From positions 682,001-746,000 of the forward strand of contig NZ_FVZC01000008.1 of the NCBI RefSeq assembly GCF_900166585.1: a stretch of 64,000 nt of DNA, in the 5' to 3' direction. Source of the stretch: Mesobacillus jeotgali. Lineage in GTDB: Bacteria > Bacillota > Bacilli > Bacillales > Cytobacillaceae. The position numbers and the translations under genes were made by a program. Positions 46,328 through 55,966 of this stretch are shown in pieces (within the stretch, counting starts at the first letter, position 1; each line of letters opens with the position of its first letter). Under the pieces are notes generated by a model that did not search any database, was not told where the DNA came from, and saw only the letters and a list, made by a program, of their open reading frames with translations.

Positions 46328-47335
46328 ATGTTTCAAAAGATGTTAAAAGAAGTATATGGGATTTTTCCGGATTCAGAAGTGTCTCTTGGAAGATATCATG
46401 GATACAAGCAAAATGAAGGGCTATATTTGATTATGGACGCTAATGGGACAAAAGAGCAAGAAATAAGCGAGCTTTCAAAGATTGCTGACCATATGCAAAA
46501 AGCTGGTGACCGAAACGTATCCAAGCTGCTTTCAGACAAGGAAGGGAGGCAAGTTTGCGACTGGGAGGGCAGGAAGTATTGTGTGCTGCTGAATCGCGCA
46601 GCTCCAATGCCGGAAAAACTGCGAACTGGCAGGAAGCTGGCCAGATTCCATGCAAGAGGGCGGCAAATCCCCTTTAAGGTGGAAAGCTTGAACAGGGTTG
46701 GACAGTGGAAACAGCTCTGGGAAAAACGGCTTGACCAAATGGAAAAAGTATGGAGCGGAAAGCTTTATACTGAACCGGAGAACGAGTTTGAGAGACTGTT
46801 CCTGGAATCTTTCCCTTATTATATGGGTTTATCGGAAAATGCGATTCAATACCTGGCGGATACTGAGATTGATGATAAACCGACGAAAATCGACCATGGC
46901 ACAGTTTGCCACGAACGCTTCACCAATACAGTCTGGAGAGGGCCTTATTTTGTCAAGAATCCATTCGATTGGGTATTCGACCATGCAAGCCGCGACCTGG
47001 CGGAGTGGGTTAGGGAGCGGTACTTTGCAAACATCCAGACGAGCCAGCCAGAAATTAAAAGCTTCCTTACCGAGTATCAAAGCATGACTGTGCTATCCCC
47101 ATTTTCCTGGAGGCTCCTGTACGCGAGGCTGCTGTTCCCGCTTCATTATTATGAGACGGTTGAAAACTACTATATTACTCAATCAGAACAGATGAAGCGC
47201 CAGCTAGAGGACCAAATGCGGAAGTACCTGAACCAGAGCAGTGACTATGAGAGGTTTTTAAGCCATTTTTACCAGATTGGCGATGCACCGGTAAAAATCG
47301 GAAAGCTTCCTCCAGTCGACTGGTTATTACGGTAG
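46328..47335 (+). CDS. yutH: CotS-family spore coat-associated protein YutH
   Basis: This 335-residue protein belongs to the CotS/YutH kinase-like family of spore coat proteins. The fold is like that of aminoglycoside phosphotransferases, with IDHGTVCHERF near the catalytic-loop position and FDWVFDHASRDLAEWVRE as the metal-loop counterpart. Both deviate from HxDxxxxN and DxD, so activity may be lost or altered. The coat or germination role is taken from B. subtilis YutH. ATG 46328 follows GAGGTGG; the in-frame extension from 46307 overlaps that site. Confidence 0.88.
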   Translation: MFQKMLKEVYGIFPDSEVSLGRYHGYKQNEGLYLIMDANGTKEQEISELSKIADHMQKAGDRNVSKLLSDKEGRQVCDWEGRKYCVLLNRAAPMPEKLRTGRKLARFHARGRQIPFKVESLNRVGQWKQLWEKRLDQMEKVWSGKLYTEPENEFERLFLESFPYYMGLSENAIQYLADTEIDDKPTKIDHGTVCHERFTNTVWRGPYFVKNPFDWVFDHASRDLAEWVRERYFANIQTSQPEIKSFLTEYQSMTVLSPFSWRLLYARLLFPLHYYETVENYYITQSEQMKRQLEDQMRKYLNQSSDYERFLSHFYQIGDAPVKIGKLPPVDWLLR

Positions 47336-47409
47336 TCGAAGCTTTAACGGGTATATGATAGAATAAAATTATTCTATTATATTAAACGTTTACAAAAAGG
47401 AGCCAGACT

Positions 47410-48387
47410 ATGAAGCCGTATGTATTTATCACGAGGAGAATGCCTGAAGAAACCATTGCTGATCTCACCGATAGATTCGAGGTTAAAATGTGGGATCATG
47501 AAGATATTCCTGCACCAAGAGAGGTTCTGCTTGCAGAGGCGAAAAAAGCAAGCGGAATGATCACGATGCTATCTGACAAAATTGACGAGGAGCTGCTGTC
47601 AGCGGGTGAAAACCTGAAAGTCGTCGCAAACCTCGCCGTCGGTTTTGACAATGTTGACCTCGAAGCGGCCACTAAGCGAGGAATCGTTGTGACCAATACA
47701 CCGGATGTGTTGACAGAAACAACCGCTGATCTTACTTTTGCTTTGCTGATGGCTGCTGCAAGGCGCATTGTCGAAGCAGCTGATTATATCAAGGCAGACA
47801 AGTGGAAAGGCTGGGGCCCGTACCTGCTTGCAGGGAATGATGTCTATGGAAAGACAATCGGAATTGTCGGCATGGGCAAGATTGGTGAGGCCGTGGCCCG
47901 CCGCGCCAAAGGCTTCGGCATGGACATTCTTTACCATAACCGTTCCCGAAAGCCAGAAGCTGAAAAAGAAATAGGCGCTATATACAGCTCCTTTGATGAT
48001 GTTGTTACAAAAGCTGATTTTGTCGTATCACTCGCCCCGTTGACAGCTGAAACTAAAAACCTTTTTACAGCAGAGGTCTTTGCCAAAATGAAAAAAAGCT
48101 CGATTTTCATCAATGTTGGACGTGGCCCGGTTGTGGACGAGCAGGCATTATATGAAGCACTTAAACGCGGGGAGATTGCGGCAGCAGGACTTGATGTTTT
48201 TGAAAAAGAACCCATTTCCGCCGGACATCCGCTGCTCGAACTTCCAACCGTGACAGCCCTCCCTCATATCGGCTCAGCAAGCACGGAAACCAGGACGACG
48301 ATGATCAGGCTTTGTAGTGCAAATGTAAAAGTAGTCCTGAGCGGAGACACTCCTAAGACAGTTGTTAATAAGGAAGTGCTCCAATAA
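47410..48387 (+). CDS. 2-hydroxyacid (D-glycerate/glyoxylate) dehydrogenase
   Basis: This 325-residue D-isomer-specific 2-hydroxyacid dehydrogenase reduces glyoxylate or hydroxypyruvate, or oxidises D-glycerate. The NAD(P) motif is GIVGMGKIG near residue 157. The catalytic Arg is in NVGRGPVVDE, Glu in DVFEKEP and His in LPHIGSAS. An NHRSRK-like stretch after beta-2 (YHNRSRK) suggests NADPH preference, which is inference. AAAGGAG precedes the start. It lies just upstream of the threonine operon but with its own terminator. Confidence 0.9.
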   Translation: MKPYVFITRRMPEETIADLTDRFEVKMWDHEDIPAPREVLLAEAKKASGMITMLSDKIDEELLSAGENLKVVANLAVGFDNVDLEAATKRGIVVTNTPDVLTETTADLTFALLMAAARRIVEAADYIKADKWKGWGPYLLAGNDVYGKTIGIVGMGKIGEAVARRAKGFGMDILYHNRSRKPEAEKEIGAIYSSFDDVVTKADFVVSLAPLTAETKNLFTAEVFAKMKKSSIFINVGRGPVVDEQALYEALKRGEIAAAGLDVFEKEPISAGHPLLELPTVTALPHIGSASTETRTTMIRLCSANVKVVLSGDTPKTVVNKEVLQ

Positions 48388-48396
48388 CCGATTAAA

Positions 48397-48429
48397 CCTT
48401 CCCTTCAAGCGGGGGAGGATTTTTTTTAC
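48397..48429 (+). terminator. Terminator after the hydroxyacid dehydrogenase gene
   Basis: CCTTCCC pairs with GGGGGAGG, with T-rich sequence after it. Confidence 0.75.
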
Positions 48430-48485
48430 ACTTAGAGCCCCTTGTGATAAAGCGTTTACATGGGGGAATGCTCGTTAATTATTCC

Positions 48486-48514
48486 TTGTAAAAGCTGTTA
48501 GTCGTCTTTATAAT
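48486..48514 (+). promoter_or_regulatory. SigA promoter of hom-thrC-thrB
   Basis: TTGTAA (48486-48491) and a perfect TATAAT (48509-48514) with a 17-bp spacer. No T-box or riboswitch is seen between it and hom. Confidence 0.85.
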
Positions 48515-48571
48515 GTCTACTATACAAAAACAAATGTACTTTTGAAAAAGACAATGAGAGGGGAAGAGAAA

Positions 48572-49870
48572 ATGCAGGCAATCTCGGTTGGGCTTCTTGG
48601 TTTAGGAACAGTGGGGTCGGGGGTGGTGAGAATCATTGAGAACCACCAGGATAAATTGATGCATCAGGTTGGTTGTCCAGTGAAGGTAAAAAAAATCCTC
48701 GTCCAGGATGTCGAAAAAGAAAGGTCAGTGAAGGTTGCCCCTTCCCTGCTTACGATGAACCCATACGATATCATCGAAGATCCTGAAATAGAAGTAGTCA
48801 TTGAAGTAATGGGCGGAATCGAAAACACCAGGACCCATATGCTGCAAGCTTTGAAGAATAAAAAGAATGTGGTGACAGCTAATAAAGATTTGATGGCTGT
48901 CCATGGTTCGGAGTTATTGACGGCTGCGAAGGAAAATGGCTGCGATCTCTTTTTTGAAGCGAGCGTGGCAGGAGGAATTCCAATTTTGCGCAGTCTCGTT
49001 GACGGACTCGCATCTGATAGAATCACAAAGATGATGGGGATTGTAAATGGAACAACAAATTATATTTTAACAAAGATGAGCCAGGAGGGACTGGCATATG
49101 ATAGCGTGCTGAAGGAAGCGCAGGACCTGGGATATGCGGAGGCGAATCCAGCATCTGATGTGGAAGGACTTGACGCGGCTAGGAAAATGGCAATCCTCGG
49201 AACACTCGGGTTCTCGATGCAAATTGACCTTGATGATGTAAAAGTAAAAGGAATCACAGAGGTTACGGAGGATGACCTCCAATATGCGAAGCAGCTTGGC
49301 TATACAATGAAATTGCTCGGTATCGCTGTCCGCGAAGGAGATAAAGTCGAGGTGTGTGTGGAGCCTGCTTTACTCCCATCATCCCATCCGCTGGCCTCAG
49401 TCAATAACGAGTACAATGCGGTATATGTATATGGTGAAGCGGTCGGGGAGACCATGTTTTACGGACCTGGCGCTGGAAGCCTGCCAACCGCAACAGCTGT
49501 TGTTTCAGACCTGGTTGGTGTCATTAAGAACATGCGTCTTGGAGTAAATGGGAGTTCTATGATAAAGCCGCAATATGAAAAGCAGCTGAAGGACGATGGT
49601 GAAGTGAATTCAAAGCATTTCCTCCGTCTCCATGTCCACGATGAAGTTGGTGTCTTTTCAGAAATAACCTCCCTTTTTGCAAATCATAATGTCAGCTTTG
49701 AAAAAATCCTTCAAATGCCTCTGAAGGAAAAGGAGCTTGCGGAAATCGTGGTTGTTACACATCGGGCTTCTCTTAAAGACTATCAAAATATACTGATGGA
49801 GCTGGGTGACCTGGGTGTAGTCAAGGAAATCAAGAGCTCCTACAGAGTCGAAGGGAGTGTCAGTCCATGA
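48572..49870 (+). CDS. hom: Homoserine dehydrogenase
   Basis: Hom reduces aspartate semialdehyde to homoserine, the branch point to threonine and methionine. The 432-residue protein has the Rossmann motif [11 protein letters not shown] near residues 7-17, [11 protein letters not shown], the [11 protein letters not shown] catalytic segment and a C-terminal ACT domain ([17 protein letters not shown]) for threonine feedback. ATG 48572 follows GAGGGGAAGAG; TTG 48542 is less likely. It leads the hom-thrC-thrB operon, and its stop overlaps the thrC start by four bases (ATGA). Confidence 0.96.
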   Translation: MQAISVGLLGLGTVGSGVVRIIENHQDKLMHQVGCPVKVKKILVQDVEKERSVKVAPSLLTMNPYDIIEDPEIEVVIEVMGGIENTRTHMLQALKNKKNVVTANKDLMAVHGSELLTAAKENGCDLFFEASVAGGIPILRSLVDGLASDRITKMMGIVNGTTNYILTKMSQEGLAYDSVLKEAQDLGYAEANPASDVEGLDAARKMAILGTLGFSMQIDLDDVKVKGITEVTEDDLQYAKQLGYTMKLLGIAVREGDKVEVCVEPALLPSSHPLASVNNEYNAVYVYGEAVGETMFYGPGAGSLPTATAVVSDLVGVIKNMRLGVNGSSMIKPQYEKQLKDDGEVNSKHFLRLHVHDEVGVFSEITSLFANHNVSFEKILQMPLKEKELAEIVVVTHRASLKDYQNILMELGDLGVVKEIKSSYRVEGSVSP

Positions 49871-50928
49871 GATGGCGCGGGCTGTTGCATGAATACCGAG
49901 ATTACCTGCCAGTCAGTGCCCATACTCCCATTCTGACGCTGCATGAAGGAAATACTCCGCTCATCAGGCTTGACCAGCTGTCAGAGGAGTGGGGCCTGGA
50001 TTTATATGCAAAAGTCGAGGGAGCGAACCCTACTGGTTCATTCAAGGACCGCGGGATGGTAATGGCAGTTGCCAAAGCCAAGGAGGAGGGGAGTGATACG
50101 GTCATCTGTGCCTCAACGGGAAACACCTCCGCTTCGGCTGCGGCTTATGCGGCAAGAGCTGGGATGAGATGCATCATTGTTATCCCAGAAGGGAAAATTG
50201 CCATGGGCAAACTCGCCCAGGCAGTGATGTATGGAGCGAGTATTGTTTCAATTGAAGGCAATTTTGACGAGGCATTGAAAATGGTCAGGGCCATCAGCGA
50301 AAATGAACCAGTCACCCTCGTCAATTCTGTGAATCCTTATCGGTTGGAAGGCCAAAAAACGGCTGCCTTCGAAATATGCGACCAGCTTGGCGGCGCACCT
50401 GATATTCTGGCGATCCCAGTGGGGAATGCCGGAAATATCAGCGCCTACTGGAAAGGTTTTAAAGAATATCACGCGAGCAGACAGACTGGCTTGCCGAGGA
50501 TGTTCGGTTTTGAGGCAGAAGGTGCCGCTGCAATCGTACAGGGCAAGCCGATTGAGCAGCCGGAAACCATCGCAACAGCTATTCGAATTGGCAACCCCGC
50601 CAGCTGGAATCTAGCTGTTGCTGCCCGGGATGAATCAGAAGGAACCATTGATTTCGTCACCGATGAAGAAATTTTACAGGCGTATAGCAGCCTGGCATCC
50701 ACAGAAGGCATTTTTGCTGAACCGGGTTCCTGTGCATCACTGGCAGGTATTCACAAGCTCTTAAAACAAGGGGGAATCCCTCGGGGTTCCAGGATTGTTG
50801 CTATACTGACGGGAAATGGATTGAAGGATCCTTCCACTGCAATCGATATCAGCTCCATCTCACCTGTTCGGCTGCCAAATGACGAGAGAATTGTCAGCGA
50901 GCATATCAGGGGTGTGGTAAGACAATGA
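49867..50928 (+). CDS. thrC: Threonine synthase
   Basis: ThrC is a PLP enzyme that turns O-phosphohomoserine into threonine. The 353-residue length is that of the short Bacillus type. The PLP lysine is in TGSFKDRGM near residue 60, and the phosphate loop is [14 protein letters not shown]. It overlaps hom by four bases and thrB by four bases, both as ATGA, so translation of all three is coupled. No regulatory domain is present. Confidence 0.96.
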   Translation: MRWRGLLHEYRDYLPVSAHTPILTLHEGNTPLIRLDQLSEEWGLDLYAKVEGANPTGSFKDRGMVMAVAKAKEEGSDTVICASTGNTSASAAAYAARAGMRCIIVIPEGKIAMGKLAQAVMYGASIVSIEGNFDEALKMVRAISENEPVTLVNSVNPYRLEGQKTAAFEICDQLGGAPDILAIPVGNAGNISAYWKGFKEYHASRQTGLPRMFGFEAEGAAAIVQGKPIEQPETIATAIRIGNPASWNLAVAARDESEGTIDFVTDEEILQAYSSLASTEGIFAEPGSCASLAGIHKLLKQGGIPRGSRIVAILTGNGLKDPSTAIDISSISPVRLPNDERIVSEHIRGVVRQ

Positions 50929-51878
50929 ATGGAGTCGGGGAACCATATGCTGCTGGCATCTCGCCAAAACAGATATTTTCGGTAAAAGTCCCGGCAAGCT
51001 CTGCGAACCTGGGGCCTGGTTTTGATTCCCTTGCTGTTGCCTTGAGCCTCTATCTGGAAGTTGAGGCTGTGCCTAGCGATCAATGGGAAGTTGAGCCGCT
51101 ATCTCAGTCTTTAATGGGTTTTCCCCGGAATGAAAAGAATTATATTTGCCAGGTTGCCATTAAAACTGCTTTAATGTACAAGCAGACGATGCCTCCACTC
51201 CATATTTCTGTAAAAAGCGAAATTCCGCTGGCTAGAGGGCTGGGTTCCAGCGCCGCTGCCATCGTTGCGGGCGTGGAACTGGCCAATGAGTTCTGTGACT
51301 TAAAATTATCACTGCGGGATAAACTGGCGGTCGCTTCCGGATTTGAAGGCCATCCGGATAATGCCGGAGCCTGTCTTTTTGGCGGAGTAGTGGTAGGCAC
51401 TCAAATAGGGGAAGATGTTGACTTGACAGTGCTCGACCAGATTCATTTTGATCCGATTCTGGTTGTCCCCCGGAAGGAATTGCTGACAGAAATTTCACGT
51501 GAGGTATTGCCGGCAGCCGTTGACTTCCAGCGCAGCGTCCAGGCGAGCGCCATTGCCAATCAGCTTCTTGCTGCTTTAATGACACAGAACTGGGCGCTTG
51601 CAGGCAAGATGATGGCTTCCGATTTGTTCCACCAGCCATACAGAAAGGTACTTGTGCCATTTTATGAGGATGTCCAGAAAAAAGCCATTCAGTCAGGGGC
51701 TTTTGGCGTCGCACTAAGCGGAGCGGGACCATCGATCCTGTGCCTTGCTGAACCAGGCAAGGGGGAGGCCATTGCAACAGACTTGAAAACTTTTTTTGAG
51801 GAAATGGAAACTTACAGTTTGGTGATCGATCGAAATGGATGCAGCTCCAGCATGAAAAAAAGCGGTTTTGCCACTTAG
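50925..51878 (+). CDS. thrB: Homoserine kinase
   Basis: ThrB phosphorylates homoserine for threonine synthase. The 317-residue GHMP kinase has [24 protein letters not shown] near residues 22-45, the ATP loop [16 protein letters not shown] and the C-terminal [15 protein letters not shown]. The N-terminal extension of about 20 residues is longer than the usual start near FSVKVPA, but ATG 50925 is fixed by the coupling with thrC. It ends at a bidirectional terminator. Confidence 0.95.
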   Translation: MNGVGEPYAAGISPKQIFSVKVPASSANLGPGFDSLAVALSLYLEVEAVPSDQWEVEPLSQSLMGFPRNEKNYICQVAIKTALMYKQTMPPLHISVKSEIPLARGLGSSAAAIVAGVELANEFCDLKLSLRDKLAVASGFEGHPDNAGACLFGGVVVGTQIGEDVDLTVLDQIHFDPILVVPRKELLTEISREVLPAAVDFQRSVQASAIANQLLAALMTQNWALAGKMMASDLFHQPYRKVLVPFYEDVQKKAIQSGAFGVALSGAGPSILCLAEPGKGEAIATDLKTFFEEMETYSLVIDRNGCSSSMKKSGFAT

Positions 51879-51895
51879 AGCAAAACCGCTTTATT
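51857..51895. terminator. Bidirectional terminator between thrB and yutI
   Basis: AAAGCGGTTTTG and CAAAACCGCTTT form a perfect 12-bp stem; A- and T-runs flank it. Confidence 0.92.
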
Positions 51896-51905
51896 ATTGG
51901 TAAAA

Positions 51906-52142
51906 TTAGAATACCTGTTCAACCTCAACTACGCCAGGTACTTCTTCTAAAAGGGCGCGTTCGATTCCAGCTTTAAGCGTGATTGTGGAGCTCGGGCAGC
52001 TTCCGCATGCACCCAGCAGGCGAAGTTTTACAATGCCATCTTCAACATCAACCAGTTCGCAGTCTCCACCGTCGCGAAGAAGGAATGGACGCAATTTATC
52101 TAATACTTCCTGTACTTGCTCAAACATTTGCTGTTCAGTCAT
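51906..52142 (-). CDS. yutI: NifU-like Fe-S carrier YutI
   Basis: This 78-residue protein is a single NifU C-terminal domain that carries or transfers Fe-S clusters. The CxxC cluster site is in [16 protein letters not shown], with the [13 protein letters not shown] segment before it. It is an Nfu-type protein as in B. subtilis YutI. AAGGAGTCG precedes the ATG. Partners in the window are SufBCDSU, HesB-like YutM and LipA, which needs repeated cluster repair in vivo; Nfu proteins supply that in other bacteria, so a link is plausible inference. Confidence 0.94.
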   Translation of the reverse strand: MTEQQMFEQVQEVLDKLRPFLLRDGGDCELVDVEDGIVKLRLLGACGSCPSSTITLKAGIERALLEEVPGVVEVEQVF

Positions 52143-52293
52143 GCAAATCGACTCCTTTCATAATACTTATTATAATCTCATCAGCCGGAAAAATCTATCC
52201 AATTGAATGAAAAACCTGAGACCGCAGTTTTTTCCTTATGAATCCATTTCATCGTATAGTAAAATAAAAGAAAATAACAGGGGGTAATTGATA

Positions 52294-52620
52294 ATGGAGC
52301 GGAAAGAAGTAGAAATTGTCGTTTACGGTGCAGAAGTTTTATGCCCGAGCTGTGTGAATCTTCCATCTTCAAAAGAGACGTATGAATGGCTAGAAGCTGC
52401 AATCGGCCGAAAATACGCAGACCAGCCTTTTAAAATTACTTATGTTGATATTTATAATCCTCCAACAGAGGGAGATAAAAAGGAATTCGCTGAAAGAGTG
52501 ATTGAAGAAGACATGTTTTACCCTGTCGTCCTGCTCGAAGGCAAAATCGTTGGCGAAGGAAATCCAAAATTGAAAACAATTTATGCAGAATTAGAGAAAT
52601 ATGGGTATGTACCAGCTTAA
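52294..52620 (+). CDS. yuzD: YuzD-like thioredoxin-fold protein
   Basis: This 108-residue protein matches YuzD (DUF1462), a small thioredoxin-fold protein. It has a CPSC motif in VYGAEVLCPSCVNLPSSKETYEWLEAA (Cys16, Cys19) and a cis-Pro-like DMFYPVVLLEGKIVGEGNPK. Disulfide or metal chemistry is possible; function is unknown. ATG 52294 is used, with AGGGGGTAA upstream. It is divergent from yutI. An IS3 element has entered 23 bp after its stop. Confidence 0.88.
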   Translation: MERKEVEIVVYGAEVLCPSCVNLPSSKETYEWLEAAIGRKYADQPFKITYVDIYNPPTEGDKKEFAERVIEEDMFYPVVLLEGKIVGEGNPKLKTIYAELEKYGYVPA

Positions 52621-52694
52621 AATGATGAAAAGCATTCTGAAAATGTACTGCACCCCAAAAGTTAGAGTGAAATTTAACTTTTGGGGTGTTTTTT

Positions 52695-53258
52695 GTGGTC
52701 AAATATAGCGAAGGATTTAAATTAAAGTTAGTTAAAGAGTATCTAAGTGGGAAATCAGGTTATAAATTTTTAGCTAAAAAGTATGGCATGAAGGACAGTA
52801 CACCAATTCTGAGATGGGTCAAATCCTATGAGAAATTCGGAGAGGAAGGATTAAGAAGAAAGAGAAATAAAACAGTTTATTCTGTTCAATTCAAGCTAGA
52901 AGTATTAAGCTTTATGAAGAGAACAGGTTCTTCAGAAACGGAAACGGCCCTCAAATTTGGGTTAAAGAATCCTCCTTTGATAGCCTCATGGAAGAAAGCT
53001 TTTCTTGAGGGTGGTACTGAAGCCCTAGATAGACTGAAAGGACGGTCATCCATGTCTGAAAAAGCTAAGAATAAAAAAAGTAAACATATCGAAGAGAAAG
53101 AAATGACATATGAAGAAAAATTAGAACGGGAAAACGAACTTCTTCGGTTAGAGGTAGAATACTTAAAAAAGTTGCGAGCTTTTCAGATGGATCCGGAAGG
53201 CTATCTCGAAAAGCACAAGCAGCGTTATCATTCGAACTCAAAGAAACCTTCAAACTAA
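52695..53258 (+). CDS. IS3-family OrfA
   Basis: OrfA is the DNA-binding part of the transposase. The 187-residue product contains two helix-turn-helix units (KLKLVKEYLSGKSGYKFLAKKYGM and KLEVLSFMKRTGSSETETALKFGL) and a C-terminal coiled coil (EEKLERENELLRLEVEYLKKLRAF), the leucine-zipper-like region of IS150-type OrfA. GTG 52695 follows GGGGTG; GTG 52686 overlaps that site. Its last third overlaps the -1 frame of OrfB. Confidence 0.88.
   Translation: MVKYSEGFKLKLVKEYLSGKSGYKFLAKKYGMKDSTPILRWVKSYEKFGEEGLRRKRNKTVYSVQFKLEVLSFMKRTGSSETETALKFGLKNPPLIASWKKAFLEGGTEALDRLKGRSSMSEKAKNKKSKHIEEKEMTYEEKLERENELLRLEVEYLKKLRAFQMDPEGYLEKHKQRYHSNSKKPSN
53165..53171 (+). promoter_or_regulatory. -1 frameshift slip site A AAA AAG
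   Basis: AAAAAAG in the OrfA phase A AAA AAG is the classic IS3 slip heptamer. After a -1 shift the reading continues without stop into OrfB, giving an OrfAB fusion transposase. Confidence 0.85.
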
Positions 53259-53263
53259 AAGAT

Positions 53264-54085
53264 GTGTTACTGGTAGTTGGCATGCCTGAATCCTCGTACC
53301 ATTATCATATAAAAATGATGAAGAGGGCAAATCCAAACCAGCAGCTGGAGGAAACTATCCAATCCATTTTCGAAGAAAATAACGGAAATTATGGTTATCG
53401 ACGCATCAAATTAGAATTGAAGAATACTGGGGTAAAGGTGAACCACAAGAAGGTCTATCGCATCATGAATAAACTTGGACTCCAATGCGAAAAGTTCAGT
53501 AGGAAATCTAGAAAGTACAGTTCTTACAATGGAGTTGTTGGAACTATTGCCAAAAACCGTATTAATCGTCGTTTTCACACAAACGTGTGCCATCAAAAAT
53601 TGACAACAGATATTACAGAATTTAAGTGTTCAGACGGTGTGAAACTATACCTTAATCCAATTATGGACATGTTCAATGGTGAAATTCTTTCGTATGGGAT
53701 GAGTATGCGCCCTACCTTAGAATTAGCGCTCAGACCTCTCGAGGAAGCACTAGAAATTGTCAAAGATTCAAAGTTCAGAACTACTGTACATTCCGATCAA
53801 GGTTGGCATTATCAACATAATAAATGGGTTAAAACGCTCAAGGAACATAAGGTATTCCAAAGTATGTCGCGAAAAGGGAACTGTTTGGATAATTCCCCCA
53901 TGGAGAACTTTTTTGGATTAATGAAACAGGAAATGTATTATGGGGAAGCGCTATGCCCATTTGAGGATTTAAAAAAGAGAATTGAAGAATATGTCAATTA
54001 TTATAATAACAAACGCATAAAGCAAAAATTGGCCGGCATGAGCCCGGTTCAATACCGTATTCATACCAGCCAATTAGCTGCTTAA
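53264..54085 (+). CDS. IS3-family OrfB, integrase core
   Basis: OrfB carries the catalytic domain. From GTG 53264 it has 273 residues, but its frame is open back to the slip site at 53165, so the active product is probably the fused OrfAB. The HTH_21 region (ENNGNYGYRRIKLELKNTGVKVNHKKVYRIMNKLGL) precedes the DDE core: DITEFKCSDGVKLYLNPIMDMFNGEI (Asp), VHSDQGWHYQHNKW (Asp) and the terminal Glu in SPMENFFGLMKQEMYYG. All three acidic residues are present. It looks intact. Confidence 0.9.
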   Translation: MLLVVGMPESSYHYHIKMMKRANPNQQLEETIQSIFEENNGNYGYRRIKLELKNTGVKVNHKKVYRIMNKLGLQCEKFSRKSRKYSSYNGVVGTIAKNRINRRFHTNVCHQKLTTDITEFKCSDGVKLYLNPIMDMFNGEILSYGMSMRPTLELALRPLEEALEIVKDSKFRTTVHSDQGWHYQHNKWVKTLKEHKVFQSMSRKGNCLDNSPMENFFGLMKQEMYYGEALCPFEDLKKRIEEYVNYYNNKRIKQKLAGMSPVQYRIHTSQLAA

Positions 54086-54190
54086 TATAAAACTCTAACT
54101 TTTAGGGGTCACATCAAAAATGGGTGCTTTTTCTATTTTTCATCAGATAAATATTTAAAATGACGAGCTCTTAAAGTGTGAAAATTTTTT

Positions 54191-54257
54191 TATAGCGAAA
54201 ATCTTCTTTTTATAGCGACTTTAAAGATTATATAGCGAAAAATACAATTATATAGCG
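54191..54257. repeat. 20-bp period repeat, four units
   Basis: TATAGCG begins at 54191, 54211, 54231 and 54251, exactly 20 bp apart, with AT-rich spacers that are not conserved. It lies between the IS3 element and the yutJ terminator. No gene is visible there. Confidence 0.85.
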
Positions 54258-54307
54258 AACTGGAAATTTCACTGTATTTTTACCATTTTTTTATACTCGT
54301 TTGAATC

Positions 54308-54335
54308 AAAAAAACCGGGCATCCTCGCCCGGTTT
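54308..54335 (-). terminator. Terminator of yutJ
   Basis: On the minus strand AAACCGGGCG pairs with GCCCGGTTT, followed by seven T. Confidence 0.9.
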
Positions 54336-54343
54336 CTAATGCA

Positions 54344-55411
54344 TCATCCATTATGATACTTATACATCCACAAAATACCTGACTTCAGCAAGCGTGCGAC
54401 GCGGCCGGTAATCGGGCGTTCGTTCACCAGTCCGAAGCCGTGCTTTTTGCCGAGTGAACCAATGACGCCTTTCAGCTTGATTGGCGGGAATGATTCTGGC
54501 GGTTCTTCGCCTTTCCAGCGCTTTTGCAGGACCTGAACGATTTGTTCAGCCTGCCCTTCTGCAAGCTGTGCACTTGGTGCATGAGGCAGACTCGCACAGT
54601 CTCCGACTACATAGACATTTTCATAACCAGGAAGATTATGCTGTGGCGTGATGACAGCCCGTCCCATGCCGTCTTTTTCGATGTCCATCTGGCGGACGAG
54701 TCGGTTTGCCTGGATTCCTGCAGTCCAGACAATTGCGTCACAGACAATTGGTTCATCGTGATTGTAAAGGACATTCTTTTGCACTTCGGTGATATTTGCA
54801 TTGTTGATGATTTCAACATTGTGATTGTCAAACCAATTTTCCACGTAAGTGCTCAGGCGTTCAGAGAATGCTGACAGAATGTGGTTGCCGCGATCAAAAA
54901 GCTTGATCTTCAAGTCTTTGCGGCTTTCAGCCAATTCACTTGCAAGCTCGACACCGCTTAACCCTGCACCGACAATTGCCACACTTGAACCTGCCGGCAA
55001 ATTATTCAGAGCCTGGTAGGTTGCACGTGATTTCTCGATGGATTGGATACTGTACGTAAACTCATCAGCTCCGGGAACATTGTGGTATTTATCTTCGCAG
55101 CCGAGGCCAATGATCAGGTCATCATATTCCACAGCCTCAGTGCCTTGCAGTTCAACCTTCCGCTCATTAAGATTGATGGTGGTCACTTCTGCATATTTCA
55201 CCTGAAGGCGGGGATGTTCAGGAAACGACACTCGGATATGCTGGTCTGAAATCGTCCCTGCTGCCAGGGCATAATATTCAGTTTTTAAGCAGTGATATGG
55301 AACCCGGTCTATCAAAGTAATGGATACATCTTCCGGCAGGTCATTCGGCAGCAATTTATGAAGGACACGCATGCCGCCATAGCCGCCTCCAAGAATAACG
55401 AGATTTTTCAT
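54344..55411 (-). CDS. yutJ: NADH dehydrogenase-like flavoprotein YutJ
   Basis: This 355-residue two-dinucleotide-fold flavoprotein belongs to the type II NADH dehydrogenase family. The FAD motif is LVILGGGYGGMRVL at residues 3-16 and the NAD motif is VAIVGAGLSGVELASELAE near 153-170. The second FAD motif is NVYVVGDCASLP. It is shorter than YumB and may use a different acceptor. The family normally has a C-terminal membrane-binding helix, seen weakly as RLLKSGILWMYKYH. ATG 55411 follows AGAGGGG; the upstream frame start at 55438 overlaps it. Terminated before the 20-bp repeats. Confidence 0.9.
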   Translation of the reverse strand: MKNLVILGGGYGGMRVLHKLLPNDLPEDVSITLIDRVPYHCLKTEYYALAAGTISDQHIRVSFPEHPRLQVKYAEVTTINLNERKVELQGTEAVEYDDLIIGLGCEDKYHNVPGADEFTYSIQSIEKSRATYQALNNLPAGSSVAIVGAGLSGVELASELAESRKDLKIKLFDRGNHILSAFSERLSTYVENWFDNHNVEIINNANITEVQKNVLYNHDEPIVCDAIVWTAGIQANRLVRQMDIEKDGMGRAVITPQHNLPGYENVYVVGDCASLPHAPSAQLAEGQAEQIVQVLQKRWKGEEPPESFPPIKLKGVIGSLGKKHGFGLVNERPITGRVARLLKSGILWMYKYHNG

Positions 55412-55656
55412 ATGAATTTCCCCTCTTTTACTCATCACGGACAGTCATGATGTTTTTAAAGCTCGTTCTTGTAATCAGTAAACGGATACATTTTTCAAAA
55501 TTATTCTACAATATTTTTTCTGGTTCGTTTTAACCCATAAAAAGTATAACGAAATTGTGACAAAATAACAACAATTTTATGGGTGTCCTGAGCAAGAGAA
55601 ATTGACGATTTACCTGAAAAAGGGTACGATTAAAAATTAGTAGAGAGGTGAAACAA

Positions 55657-55896
55657 ATGATTAAGCCGATCATTGAATTTTGTATCAGCAATCTTGCGAG
55701 CGGTTCTCAAGCTGCAAGGGCAGAACTCGAAAGAGATCCTGACCTTGACGTCATTGAATATGGTTGCCTTGGTTACTGCGGAAAATGCGCAATGTCAATG
55801 TTTGCGCTGGTAAACGGGGATCCGGTAGTCGGAGACACTCCAGAAGAACTTGTTGAAAATGTTTATAAATACCTGGATGAAAATCCAATGTTTTAA
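55657..55896 (+). CDS. yuzB: YuzB-like protein (DUF1450)
   Basis: This 79-residue protein matches YuzB (DUF1450). Conserved Cys appear in [12 protein letters not shown] and [24 protein letters not shown], giving a Cys cluster like those of thioredoxin-fold [2Fe-2S] proteins; cluster binding is inference. ATG 55657 is used with AGAGGTG upstream. It is divergent from yutJ and ends at a strong terminator. The pairing with NADH dehydrogenase-like genes is conserved in B. subtilis. Confidence 0.88.
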   Translation: MIKPIIEFCISNLASGSQAARAELERDPDLDVIEYGCLGYCGKCAMSMFALVNGDPVVGDTPEELVENVYKYLDENPMF

Positions 55897-55901
55897 TATA
55901 T

Positions 55902-55940
55902 AAAAAGCTGGCGTGGTGCCGAACCATCGCCAGCTTTTTT
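55902..55940 (+). terminator. Terminator after yuzB
   Basis: AAAAAGCTGGCG pairs with CGCCAGCTTTTT around a 15-nt loop. Confidence 0.88.
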
Positions 55941-55966
55941 CATCAATTGCCCCCAAAGGAGGAGGC

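Larger units (their letters stand above)
52644..54116 (+). mobile_element. IS3-family insertion sequence, about 1.47 kb
   Basis: Imperfect terminal inverted repeats share AAAAGTTAGAGT at their inner ends (left from 52644, right to 54116), start with TG and end with CA, and are flanked by AAA on both sides, a possible 3-bp target duplication. The element holds two overlapping frames linked by an A6G slip site, as is typical of IS3 and IS150-like members. Both frames are complete, so it may be active. The boundaries are uncertain by a few bases. Confidence 0.85.
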
